Positions 1 to 6,419 of a stretch of DNA of 11,825 nt are shown piece by piece. Origin of the DNA: an uncultured Planctomycetota bacterium. GTDB taxonomy: Bacteria > Planctomycetota > Planctomycetia > Pirellulales > Thermoguttaceae. Numbering within the stretch: the first letter of the stretch is position 1; each line of letters opens with the position of its first letter. The stretch is taken from positions 1 to 11,825 of the forward strand of contig CADBTE010000088.1 of assembly GCA_902797455.1 (NCBI GenBank), in the 5' to 3' direction. Under the pieces are notes generated by a model, which saw only the letters and a list, made by a program, of their open reading frames with translations, was not told the origin of the DNA and searched no databases. Position numbers and translations under genes: made by a program.

Positions 1-73
1 GAGCCCCGGCGGGCGATATTCCCATAGTGATTCAGGGGCAGTCGTTCGGCACGTTGTGCCTCATACCCCAAGC

Positions 74-99
74 AAAACCGGCCGGGAAACCCCGGCGGG
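74..99 (-). terminator. Rho-independent terminator after dapF (end of the cys-dapF operon)
   Basis: Read on the minus strand about 35 bases after the dapF stop codon. GCCGGG (81-86) pairs perfectly with CCCGGC (91-96) across a four-base loop. After a single mismatch the stem continues for two more pairs (78-79 with 98-99). On the minus strand the stem is followed at once by TTTT (77-74). A GC-rich stem with a T-tract just past the last gene is the expected form of an intrinsic terminator, although the T-tract is short. The rest of 1-133 shows a small GGCAC-GTT-GTGCC hairpin (48-60) and no gene I can support. Confidence 0.6.
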
Positions 100-133
100 A
101 AACGGCTCTCCTTAGTATACCAGAGAACGCGCC

Positions 134-985
134 TTAGGTGTTGGGCCACTGGCCGCGAAAAACTTCCACCGCCGGGCCGGTCATTAGGACGTGATTGTCA
201 GCCGCCCATTCGATCTGAAGATCTCCCCCCAAAAGGTGGACCAGAACGCGGCGGCGGCAGCGGCCGCTCAGTGCGGCGGCGACGCTCAAAGCGCAGGTGC
301 CGGTGCCGCAGGCGAGCGTCTCGCCGGCCCCCCGCTCCCAGACGCGCATCCGCATTTCCTCAGGAGAAATCACCTGCGCGAACTCGACGTTCACCCGTCG
401 GGGGAATTCCGGGGCGGTCTCGATCAACGGGCCGACCCCCAAGACCAGCTCGTCGGTCGGTTCGTCGACAAAGATGACGCAGTGCGGGTTCCCCATCGAG
501 ACGGCCGTCGCCCGAAAGGTGCGGTCCTTCACGGTCAGCGGAACGTCTATCACCGGTTCGGCATCGCCTCCGGCGCTTCGAAGCGTGGTCGGGATATCGG
601 CGGGGGTGAGAATCGGTTCCCCCATATCGACCCGAACGCGCGCGACCCGGCCGCCTTCCAGCTCGCAGTGCATCGCAAGGACCCCCGCGCCGGTTTCGAT
701 CGGGAAATCGACCCCCGAGGCGTAGCCGGCGTCGTGGACGTACTTGGCGACGCAGCGCACGCCGTTGCCGCACATCTCGCTTTCGCTCCCGTCGGCGTTG
801 TACATCCGCATCCGCGCCGCGGCCTTGTCGCTGGGGGTGATCAGGATCAGTCCGTCGCTCCCGACACCGAAATGACGGTCCGAGATCTTCGGCGCGAGCG
901 TTTCGGCCGGCTCAGGGAGTGTTTCGCGGAAGCAGTCGACGTAGACGTAGTCGTTCCCCGCGCCATGCATTTTGATGAAGTTCAT
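134..985 (-). CDS. dapF: Diaminopimelate epimerase DapF
   Basis: Converts LL-diaminopimelate to the meso form in the cytoplasm, the last step before DAP enters peptidoglycan or is decarboxylated to lysine. It is a cofactor-independent epimerase that uses two cysteines as acid and base. Both are visible: Cys72 in the MCGNGVRC motif (71-78) and Cys226 in ACGTGTCA. The N-terminal MHGAGNDY signature is at residues 6-13. At 283 residues it is full length for the family. The ATG start overlaps the cysA stop by 4 bp (ATGA), with AAAGG just upstream inside cysA, so translation is probably coupled. It is the last gene of the sulfate transporter operon, an unusual neighbour with no direct biochemical link. 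All active-site motifs are intact and the assignment is secure. Confidence 0.97.
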   Translation of the reverse strand: MNFIKMHGAGNDYVYVDCFRETLPEPAETLAPKISDRHFGVGSDGLILITPSDKAAARMRMYNADGSESEMCGNGVRCVAKYVHDAGYASGVDFPIETGAGVLAMHCELEGGRVARVRVDMGEPILTPADIPTTLRSAGGDAEPVIDVPLTVKDRTFRATAVSMGNPHCVIFVDEPTDELVLGVGPLIETAPEFPRRVNVEFAQVISPEEMRMRVWERGAGETLACGTGTCALSVAAALSGRCRRRVLVHLLGGDLQIEWAADNHVLMTGPAVEVFRGQWPNT

Positions 986-2145
986 GAGGCCTTTTCCTCG
1001 CCGGACGCCGACGCGCCGGCCTTGGGTGTTTCTGTTGTCCGCGCCGCGGCGGGCGTATCGACCGCGTCGAAGATACGAACCGACTGCGGCGTGACGAAGC
1101 AGCGGTCGCCCGCCTTCAATCCGAGCCGTTCCCAGCGGGCGTGCGAGACCTCGGCGAGCATCGGCTCCCCCTCGTCGGACTGCAGTTCCACCCGAATCCG
1201 AACGCCGGCGGAATGGACGCGCAGGATGGTTCCCGGGAAAGAGAGCTGCCCCTCGCGCGGCTGGCGGGTGATCGCCAGGTCGTGCGGGCGGACGAAGAAC
1301 GAGGCGTTCGCCTCGCTGGCCCAGTCGGAGGTGTTGGCGGCGACCATCTCTTCGGCGACGCCGGCGTACTGGCCGATGTGGATCTCGCCGGTTCGTCCCA
1401 GGCGGCCGCGGAATTGGTTTACCTGGCCGAGGAAGTTCATCACAAAGGGGGTGCTCGGATGGTGGAAGACGTAGTCGGGCTTGTCGAACTGCTCGATGTG
1501 GCCGTTGTTCATTACCGCCACCCGGTCGGCCAGTTCGAGCGCCTCGTCCTGGTCGTGCGTGACGAAGACACTGGTCAGGTGGATCTCTTCATGGAGCCGG
1601 CGCAGCCAGCCGCGCAGTTCGACGCGGACCTTGGCGTCGAGCGCGCCGAACGGCTCATCGAGCAGGAGGACCTTCGGCCGGACGGCCAGGGCGCGGGCCA
1701 GCGCGACTCGCTGGCGCTGACCGCCGGAGAGCTGATTGGGATAGCGGTCGGCGAGGTTGTCGAGCTGGATCATATGGAGCAGCTCGCTGACGCGCGCGCG
1801 GATCTGTTCTTTTGTGGGGCGGATTTTGCGTGGCTTGACCGTCAGACCGAAAGCGATATTGTCGAAGACCGTCATGTGACGGAACAGCGCGTAGTGCTGG
1901 AAGACGAAACCGACCCCGCGCTGGCCGACCTTGCGGCGGGCGACATCCTCGCCGCCGAAGAAGATCGGGCCGCTGGTCGGGTCGGGGACCTCCAGACCGG
2001 CGATGATCCGCAGCAGTGTCGTCTTTCCCGAACCGGAGGGGCCCAGCAGCGCGACCAGCTCACCGGCGTTGATTTTAATGCTGACGTTGTCGAGCGCCTT
2101 GAATTGGCCGAACGACTTGGTGATATTTCTCACTTCGATGCTCAT
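982..2145 (-). CDS. cysA: Sulfate/thiosulfate ABC transporter ATP-binding protein CysA
   Basis: Cytoplasmic ATPase that drives sulfate/thiosulfate import through the CysT-CysW channel. All ABC motifs are present in order: Walker A GPSGSGKT (35-42), Q-loop Gln83 in the stretch FQHYALFRHMTVFDNIAFG that is typical of CysA, signature LSGGQ (139-143), Walker B VLLLDE (159-164) and the switch His197 in VTHDQ. A C-terminal TOBE-like regulatory domain follows from about residue 235. At 387 residues it is slightly longer than enterobacterial CysA because of a low-complexity Thr/Ala/Ser/Glu tail over the last 25 residues or so. The start has a strong AAGGAG site 8 bases upstream and overlaps the cysW stop by 4 bp. 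The match to CysA rather than another CUT1-like ATPase rests on this signature stretch plus the cysT, cysW and sbp neighbours. Confidence 0.96.
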   Translation of the reverse strand: MSIEVRNITKSFGQFKALDNVSIKINAGELVALLGPSGSGKTTLLRIIAGLEVPDPTSGPIFFGGEDVARRKVGQRGVGFVFQHYALFRHMTVFDNIAFGLTVKPRKIRPTKEQIRARVSELLHMIQLDNLADRYPNQLSGGQRQRVALARALAVRPKVLLLDEPFGALDAKVRVELRGWLRRLHEEIHLTSVFVTHDQDEALELADRVAVMNNGHIEQFDKPDYVFHHPSTPFVMNFLGQVNQFRGRLGRTGEIHIGQYAGVAEEMVAANTSDWASEANASFFVRPHDLAITRQPREGQLSFPGTILRVHSAGVRIRVELQSDEGEPMLAEVSHARWERLGLKAGDRCFVTPQSVRIFDAVDTPAAARTTETPKAGASASGEEKAS

Positions 2146-3026
2146 AGTCGGTTCTCCTTAGCGCTGATCTTCCACTCGATGAACGATTTGACGATCAGCG
2201 TGACGATCGCCATTACGGCCAGGATGGTCGCCACGGCGAACGGCGCGCAGGCGTCGGCGTAACCTTGATACAGGGCGTTGATATGCAGCGGAAGGGTGTT
2301 GGTCTTCGCGCTGTTCCCCGCCACGACCACCACGGCGCCGAATTCCCCCATCGCTCGGGCGTTGCAGAGGATGATCCCGTACAGAAGCGCCCACTTGACG
2401 TTCGGCAGGGTGATCCGAAGAAAGATATGCCAGCCGCGGGCACCCAGGACTCGGGCGGCCTGCTCTTCCTCGGTCCCCTGCGACTGCATGACCGGAATCA
2501 GTTCACGCACGACAAAAGGGAAGGTGACGAAGATCGTCGCGATCGTCACCCCGGGCCAGGCGAAGAGGACGCGGATGTTATGTTCCTGGAGCCACTGGCC
2601 GAAGGCCGACTGCGTGCCGAAGATAAAGACGAAGAGCAGACCCGCGATGACCGGCGAAATGGCGAACGGGATATCGATCAGCGACAGGAGGAAGCTTTTG
2701 CCGATGAACTGGAACTTGCCGATGCACCAGGCGGCCGCCAGCCCGAAGATCACGTTCATCGGGACAGTGATCCCCGTGGCGAGGAAGGTCATCTTCAGTG
2801 CCGAGAGGGTATGGCGGTCGGTCACCGCTTTTTTGAACAGCTCCCATCCCGAGGCGAACGCCTCGTAGAAGACGCAGATCAGCGGCAGAAGGAGAAAGAC
2901 GGTCATAAAGAGGACGGCCACACCGATCAAAAACCACTTGACCACCGCCGGCTCGGTGGTTGCCTCTTTGACGGCCCGGAAATGGGAACCGTAATCGGTC
3001 CTCTGCGCACGGGTCAGTAAGCTCAT
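2142..3026 (-). CDS. cysW: Sulfate ABC transporter permease CysW
   Basis: One of two inner-membrane permease subunits of the sulfate importer. The 294-residue protein has a cytoplasmic N-terminus of about 30 residues, then about six hydrophobic segments (roughly 31-55, 76-101, 111-137, 158-180, 212-235 and 263-281). The cytoplasmic EAA loop that docks on CysA lies at about 187-209 (EEEQAARVLGARGW). The following NARAMGEFGAVVVVAGN stretch is characteristic of CysW. The ATG start is preceded by AAGGCGG at normal spacing. It begins 55 bp after the cysT stop and overlaps cysA by 4 bp. The CysW versus CysT assignment rests on these sequence patterns and on gene order. Confidence 0.95.
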   Translation of the reverse strand: MSLLTRAQRTDYGSHFRAVKEATTEPAVVKWFLIGVAVLFMTVFLLLPLICVFYEAFASGWELFKKAVTDRHTLSALKMTFLATGITVPMNVIFGLAAAWCIGKFQFIGKSFLLSLIDIPFAISPVIAGLLFVFIFGTQSAFGQWLQEHNIRVLFAWPGVTIATIFVTFPFVVRELIPVMQSQGTEEEQAARVLGARGWHIFLRITLPNVKWALLYGIILCNARAMGEFGAVVVVAGNSAKTNTLPLHINALYQGYADACAPFAVATILAVMAIVTLIVKSFIEWKISAKENRL

Positions 3027-3038
3027 AGTCCGCCTTGT

Positions 3039-3069
3039 ATCGCGTTATGCCTTAAAGGATTGCGTTATG
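3039..3069. repeat. Short direct repeat in the cysT-cysW gap
   Basis: ATCGCGTTATG (3039-3049) and ATTGCGTTATG (3059-3069) differ at one base and start exactly 20 bases apart, about two helical turns, within the 55-bp gap between cysT and cysW. Such spacing suits a tandem protein site on one DNA face. An 11-base repeat can also arise by chance or by local duplication, so no function is claimed. Confidence 0.35.
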
Positions 3070-3081
3070 GTTGAGGTGGGG

Positions 3082-3918
3082 CTACTGCGCATTGGCGAAG
3101 CGCCGGTTGGCCCAAAGCTGGACGAGGTTGATCGCCAGCAGGATCCCGAACGACGCGGCGAGCATGACGATCGCCACGGCCGAGGCGGCGATGTGGCCGT
3201 TCTCCTCGTAGAGTTTCGAGAGGATGACGCTCGACATGATCTCGGTCTTTCCGGGGATCATTCCCCCGATGAACAGGACCGAGCCGTATTCCCCGATCGC
3301 CCGGGCGAACGCCATCGCGAAGCCGGTAATAAACGCCGGGAGAACCGCCGGGAAGATCACCTTGGTAAAGGTCTGCCAGCGGTTGGCCCCCAAACTGGCC
3401 GAGACCTCCTCGAGCTCTTTGTCGATCTCCTGCAGCGACGGCTGGAGGGTTCGGATGACAAACGGCATCCCGATGAAGATCAGCGCGATCGTTACCCCGA
3501 TCTCCGTGCCGCGGATCGGGAAGGAGAAGTGGCTCCCCAGCCAGCCGTGCTCGGAGTAAATCTGCGCCAGCGCGATCCCTGAGACGGCGGTCGGCATGGC
3601 GAAGGGCAGGTCAACCATCGCGTCGATGATCCGCCTGCCGGGGAACCAGTAGCGGACCAAGACCCAGGCGACGATGAAGCCGAAAAAGGCGTTGACCACC
3701 GCCGCGACGAACGAGGCGCGGAAGGTGAGGGTGAACGACTTTTTGACCAAATCGTTCGACATGATCTGGAGAAAGTCGCTCAGCGACAGGTGCGAGGTAA
3801 CGATGAAAAGCCCGGAGAGCGGAATAAGGACGATGAGCGACAGGTACAGGACCGTGAAGCCCATCGTCAGACCGAACCCGGGAAGAACCGATCGCTGGAG
3901 CAAAGCAGGCCGAGCCAC
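3082..3918 (-). CDS. cysT: Sulfate ABC transporter permease CysT
   Basis: Second inner-membrane permease subunit of the sulfate importer (also called CysU). The 278-residue length equals the family norm. The N-terminal VLPGFGLTMGFTVLYLSL segment, the FPGRRIIDAMVDLPFAMPTAVSG block (92-114) and the EAA loop at about 168-190 (ELEEVSASLGANRWQTF) are hallmarks of CysT. It is followed by FARAIGEYGSVLFIGG. Six membrane segments are apparent. Translation starts at a GTG, chosen because a strong GAGGAG site lies 6 bases upstream and because homologues begin just before the RSVLPGF stretch. It sits 35 bp downstream of sbp and 55 bp upstream of cysW in one operon. Confidence 0.96.
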   Translation of the reverse strand: MARPALLQRSVLPGFGLTMGFTVLYLSLIVLIPLSGLFIVTSHLSLSDFLQIMSNDLVKKSFTLTFRASFVAAVVNAFFGFIVAWVLVRYWFPGRRIIDAMVDLPFAMPTAVSGIALAQIYSEHGWLGSHFSFPIRGTEIGVTIALIFIGMPFVIRTLQPSLQEIDKELEEVSASLGANRWQTFTKVIFPAVLPAFITGFAMAFARAIGEYGSVLFIGGMIPGKTEIMSSVILSKLYEENGHIAASAVAIVMLAASFGILLAINLVQLWANRRFANAQ

Positions 3919-3953
3919 GAAATACTCCTCTTGCGCTTATAAGGGGGAGGGGG

Positions 3954-5066
3954 TTACTGAGCGATTTCGGTGAGCATCTTATCGAACAGACCGTCGGCGT
4001 TGAAATGCTTGCGCTGCGCCGCGGTCCATCCGCCGAAACACTCGTCGATGCCGACTAATCGGCACGGGGGGAACTGGTCGGCGAACTTCTCGGCCACCTC
4101 GGGAACCGCCGGCCGGTAGTAGTGGCGGGCGATCATTTCCTGCATCTCGGGGGTGTAGAGGTAGTTGAGGTACTCTTCGGCGATGTCGCGTGTGCCGCGG
4201 CGCTCGACGACGGCGTCGACCACTGCCACCGGCGGCTCGCAGCGCATGGTGATGCTCGGGTAGACGATCTCAAACCCCTGGTCGGCCATAACCTTTTGCG
4301 ACAGGCGCGCCTCGTTTTCCCAGGCGAGGAAGGCGTCGCCGTTCCCCTGCTTGACGAAGGCGTCGGTCGCGTCCCGCGCTCCGGTCGGCATCCCCTGATT
4401 GACGGCGTTGGCGAACACCTGCTTGGTGAAATTATAGGCGTCCTCCTCGGCCTTGGCCTGACGCTCTTGGTCGGCCTCGGCGAACTTGTCGATCCCGCCG
4501 ATGTCGGCCAGCGATTTATCGAGCGCGTAGGCCCACAGGGCCAGGTAGTTCCAGCGCGCGCCGCCGGAGGTCTTCGGGTTGGGGGTGACTACCTTGACGC
4601 CGGTGCGGGCCAGGTCGTCCCAGTCATGGATTCCGAGGGGGTTCCCCTTGCGGACCAAGATGACGATCGTCGAGATGTAGGGGGAAGAGTTGTAGGGGAA
4701 ATTCTTCTGCCAATCGGGTTTGAGCAGCCCGGGGTTGCCGTCTTTCTCGATAGCCAGATCGTCGATGTCAAAGGCCAGCGCCAGCGTGACGACGTCTGCC
4801 TCTTTCCCGCTGCGGACCGCGCGCGACTGCGCGCCGCTGCCGGCGTTGCTCTGCTCGATATCGAGCGTCTGACCGGTTTTCTCCAGCCAATGCTCCGCGA
4901 AGAGCTCGTTGTACTCTTTGTAGAGTTCCCGGGTCGGGTCGTACGAGACGTTGCAGAACGAACGCGCCGGACCGTCCGAACCTCCGGTTCCGCAGCCGGT
5001 TAAAAGGGGGAGCGCGGCGGAGAGAAAAAATAATCCGCACACAAACATTGTTTTTGTACGTTTCAT
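3954..5066 (-). CDS. sbp: Sulfate-binding lipoprotein of the ABC importer
   Basis: Extracytoplasmic binding protein that captures sulfate and hands it to CysT/CysW. I place the start at 5066, giving 370 residues, because this yields a lipoprotein signal: basic MKRTK, a hydrophobic core, then the lipobox LLTGC with lipidated Cys25. The longer in-frame reading to 5213 puts 49 extra residues of promoter-like sequence ahead of this signal. Family motifs are intact: NAGSGAQSRAV (74-84), EADVVTLALAFD (89-100), SSPYISTIVILVRKGNP (127-143), TPNPKTSGGARWNYLALW (161-178), AFLAWENEA (245-253) and FGGWTAAQ (344-351). A Lys/Glu-rich insert at about 192-212 is longer than in enterobacterial Sbp or CysP. 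Lipid anchoring, rather than a free periplasmic form, is the main difference from E. coli. First gene of the cys operon; Sbp and CysP cannot be told apart here. Confidence 0.95.
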   Translation of the reverse strand: MKRTKTMFVCGLFFLSAALPLLTGCGTGGSDGPARSFCNVSYDPTRELYKEYNELFAEHWLEKTGQTLDIEQSNAGSGAQSRAVRSGKEADVVTLALAFDIDDLAIEKDGNPGLLKPDWQKNFPYNSSPYISTIVILVRKGNPLGIHDWDDLARTGVKVVTPNPKTSGGARWNYLALWAYALDKSLADIGGIDKFAEADQERQAKAEEDAYNFTKQVFANAVNQGMPTGARDATDAFVKQGNGDAFLAWENEARLSQKVMADQGFEIVYPSITMRCEPPVAVVDAVVERRGTRDIAEEYLNYLYTPEMQEMIARHYYRPAVPEVAEKFADQFPPCRLVGIDECFGGWTAAQRKHFNADGLFDKMLTEIAQ

Positions 5067-5099
5067 AGTTTTTGTTCCGTTAATGTGTTTTTTTAAATA

Positions 5100-5117
5100 A
5101 CAGAATAATAATTCTGT
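5100..5117. promoter_or_regulatory. Palindromic operator-like site in the sbp leader
   Basis: ACAGAAT-AATA-ATTCTGT is a perfect 7-bp inverted repeat with a 4-bp spacer, 34-51 bases upstream of the sbp start. It lies just downstream of the candidate minus-strand -10 box at 5126-5131, so a bound dimeric repressor would cover the transcription start. Control by sulfur supply is inferred only from the neighbouring genes. Confidence 0.4.
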
Positions 5118-5125
5118 ATCGAGGG

Positions 5126-5154
5126 AATATATCGTCTTTCCCCTTTTGGGGCAA
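5126..5154 (-). promoter_or_regulatory. Candidate promoter of the sbp-cysTWA-dapF operon
   Basis: On the minus strand, TTGCCC (5154-5149) and TATATT (5131-5126) are separated by 17 bp, matching the sigma-70-type consensus at 4/6 and 5/6 positions. Transcription would start near 5119 and give a leader of about 50 bases. The -35 box overlaps the inverted repeat at 5137-5189. The region is AT-rich and other -10-like boxes (such as TATTAT) exist, so the choice is tentative. Confidence 0.4.
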
Positions 5155-5189
5155 TACCCAAAAACCGGTTTTTGGCCGAAAAGGGGAAA
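5137..5189. repeat. Nested inverted repeat upstream of sbp
   Basis: Outer arms TTTCCCCTTTT (5137-5147) and AAAAGGGGAAA (5179-5189) are exact reverse complements over 11 bp. Between them lies an 18-bp perfect palindrome, CCAAAAACCGGTTTTTGG (5158-5175). The two are nearly concentric (centres about 5163 and 5166.5). It lies in the divergent control region, not after a gene, so a terminator role is unlikely unless a transcript enters from the plus-strand side. A binding site or cruciform-prone element is more plausible. Confidence 0.6.
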
Positions 5190-5233
5190 AATAGCGAAGG
5201 TTGTCCCGCTCATGCGCTTGGGGGGTTCGACAC

Positions 5234-5261
5234 TTCACAAAACGGGCGGATGGCCTATAAT
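5234..5261 (+). promoter_or_regulatory. Sigma-70-type promoter of the prenyltransferase/radical SAM unit
   Basis: TTCACA (5234-5239; 5/6 match to TTGACA), a 16-bp spacer and a perfect TATAAT (5256-5261) face the plus-strand gene at 5329. Transcription would begin near 5268, leaving a 5' leader of about 60 bases. Confidence 0.6.
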
Positions 5262-5284
5262 GTCGGTAGTCTTCGGCTCTGATG

Positions 5285-5304
5285 CCGGCGGTTTTCGCCG
5301 CCGG
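5285..5304 (+). other. GC-rich hairpin in the leader of the prenyltransferase mRNA
   Basis: CCGGCGG (5285-5291) and CCGCCGG (5298-5304) form a perfect 7-bp stem with a six-base loop. It lies between the predicted transcription start and the proposed start codon. No T-tract follows, so it is not a terminator. It could shape translation initiation, which would matter because no clear ribosome binding site is seen. Confidence 0.35.
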
Positions 5305-5328
5305 GAAACCAGATGCCATTGCTGATGG

Positions 5329-6393
5329 ATGCCACCGCGGATCGATGCCCCGCTGAGAGAAGAAAGTTCGCGTTTTTTGATGTTTCGATGGCTGCACGCC
5401 TTGCGTTTTTGGCTTGACTGCGCCCGCTGGCAGGCGTTTGGCCAGTCACTTCTCCCCGCTGTGCTGGCCCTGGTTTTGGTCTGGGGCGAGGATGGTTTCT
5501 CGCTCTCGGCAGGGATTCTGGCGGTACTTGGGGTACTTTTGGTGCATACCAGCACGAACCTGCTGGATGATTACTTTGACTATCGCTGCGAAAGCGTTCA
5601 AGTCCGCCAGGCGATGGTCGACGGCGGGATGCGTGCCCGTTCCCACAAGTGCCATTACATCCTGTCGGGCGCGACGACCCTGGGACGGCTGCTGGCCGCG
5701 GCTTTGGTTTTCGGCGGCCTGGCGGTGGTGATCGGTCTGTATCTCGTCTGGCTTCGGGGAGTCGGGATTGCCGCGATCGCCGCCGCGGGGGCGTTTTGCT
5801 GCTATTTTTATTCGGCTCCCCCGATTCGGCTGAGTTTTCATTACCTTGGCGAGGCCGCGGTGGGAGTGGTCTTCGGACCGATCTTAATGAGCGGCGTCTC
5901 CCTGGCCGCCTGCGGCCGCGTATCGGCGCCGGTTCTCTTCTTTTCGATCCCCATCGGCATCTTGGTGACCAATATCGTCTATACCCACGCGATCCTCGAT
6001 TTCGAGCCGGATCGGCGCGCCGGAAAGAATACCCTGGCGGTCTTCTTCGGCTCCCCCAAGCGGGCTTTTTGGCTGATGTTCGCGATGGTAATCGCCGCCT
6101 ACGTGATTCCCGCGGCCGCCGTGGCAGGCGGGCGGCTTTCACCGAAAATGCTCCTGATGCTGCTGACCCTTCCGATGGCCTGCGGCCTGATCCGTTCGGT
6201 GCGGCGTTTTGTCCGCGCCCCGAACGAAACTGTCCGGCGCCGCTTCTGGATGGGGCCGATGGAGTATTGGCCCCAGATCTGCCAGGCGGGGATCGATTGG
6301 TATATGGTCCGATGGTACTTGTCGCGGAACCTTCTGACCTTCTACTGTGTTCTGATCGCCGCCGCGGCGATCTGGGACCGTGCCGCGCGATAG
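5329..6393 (+). CDS. UbiA-superfamily prenyltransferase, MenA-like
   Basis: Integral membrane enzyme that would transfer a polyprenyl chain from its diphosphate to an aromatic acceptor. Both Mg-diphosphate motifs of the UbiA fold are present: NLLDDYFD (77-84) and DFEPD (224-228). The second continues as RRAGKNTLAVFFG, a form typical of MenA (dihydroxynaphthoate prenyltransferase). The stretch YSAPPIRLSFHYLGEAAVGVVFGPIL (161-186) is also MenA-like. About eight or nine hydrophobic segments are visible over 354 residues, slightly long for the family. The fourth residue of motif 1 is Asp80, where E. coli MenA has Asn. The start is uncertain: ATG 5329 lacks a clear Shine-Dalgarno, and ATG 5380 is an alternative that loses 17 hydrophilic residues. 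No men or mqn genes are in the window, so the acceptor (menaquinone precursor, its futalosine-pathway analogue, or another aromatic) is open. Operon partner: the radical SAM gene 26 bp downstream. Confidence 0.85.
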   Translation: MPPRIDAPLREESSRFLMFRWLHALRFWLDCARWQAFGQSLLPAVLALVLVWGEDGFSLSAGILAVLGVLLVHTSTNLLDDYFDYRCESVQVRQAMVDGGMRARSHKCHYILSGATTLGRLLAAALVFGGLAVVIGLYLVWLRGVGIAAIAAAGAFCCYFYSAPPIRLSFHYLGEAAVGVVFGPILMSGVSLAACGRVSAPVLFFSIPIGILVTNIVYTHAILDFEPDRRAGKNTLAVFFGSPKRAFWLMFAMVIAAYVIPAAAVAGGRLSPKMLLMLLTLPMACGLIRSVRRFVRAPNETVRRRFWMGPMEYWPQICQAGIDWYMVRWYLSRNLLTFYCVLIAAAAIWDRAAR

Positions 6394-6419
6394 CACTTGA
6401 GGAACCAAGGGTACATTCT

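Noticed and set aside
1..133. Possible 3' end of an upstream plus-strand gene (open frame to about 110)
   Set aside because: About 36 codons with no recognisable motif, and it runs through the dapF terminator hairpin.
191..1474. Long plus-strand reading frame of 427 codons across dapF and cysA
   Set aside because: It is antisense to two clear genes with intact family motifs, is rich in Arg/Ala/Pro as expected of a GC-rich shadow frame, and shows no recognisable domain.
5137..5189. Inverted repeat as an intrinsic terminator
   Set aside because: It lies between divergent genes with no gene ending nearby, and overlaps a promoter candidate.
5067..5213. 49-residue N-terminal extension of the sulfate-binding protein
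   Set aside because: It would bury the lipoprotein signal inside the protein and covers the promoter-like, repeat-rich control region. The start at 5066 gives a proper signal peptide and lipobox.
5255..6142. Arg/Pro/Ser-rich minus-strand frame opposite the prenyltransferase
   Set aside because: Composition is that of the reverse complement of a hydrophobic gene, and it overlaps a promoter and a membrane protein with clear motifs.
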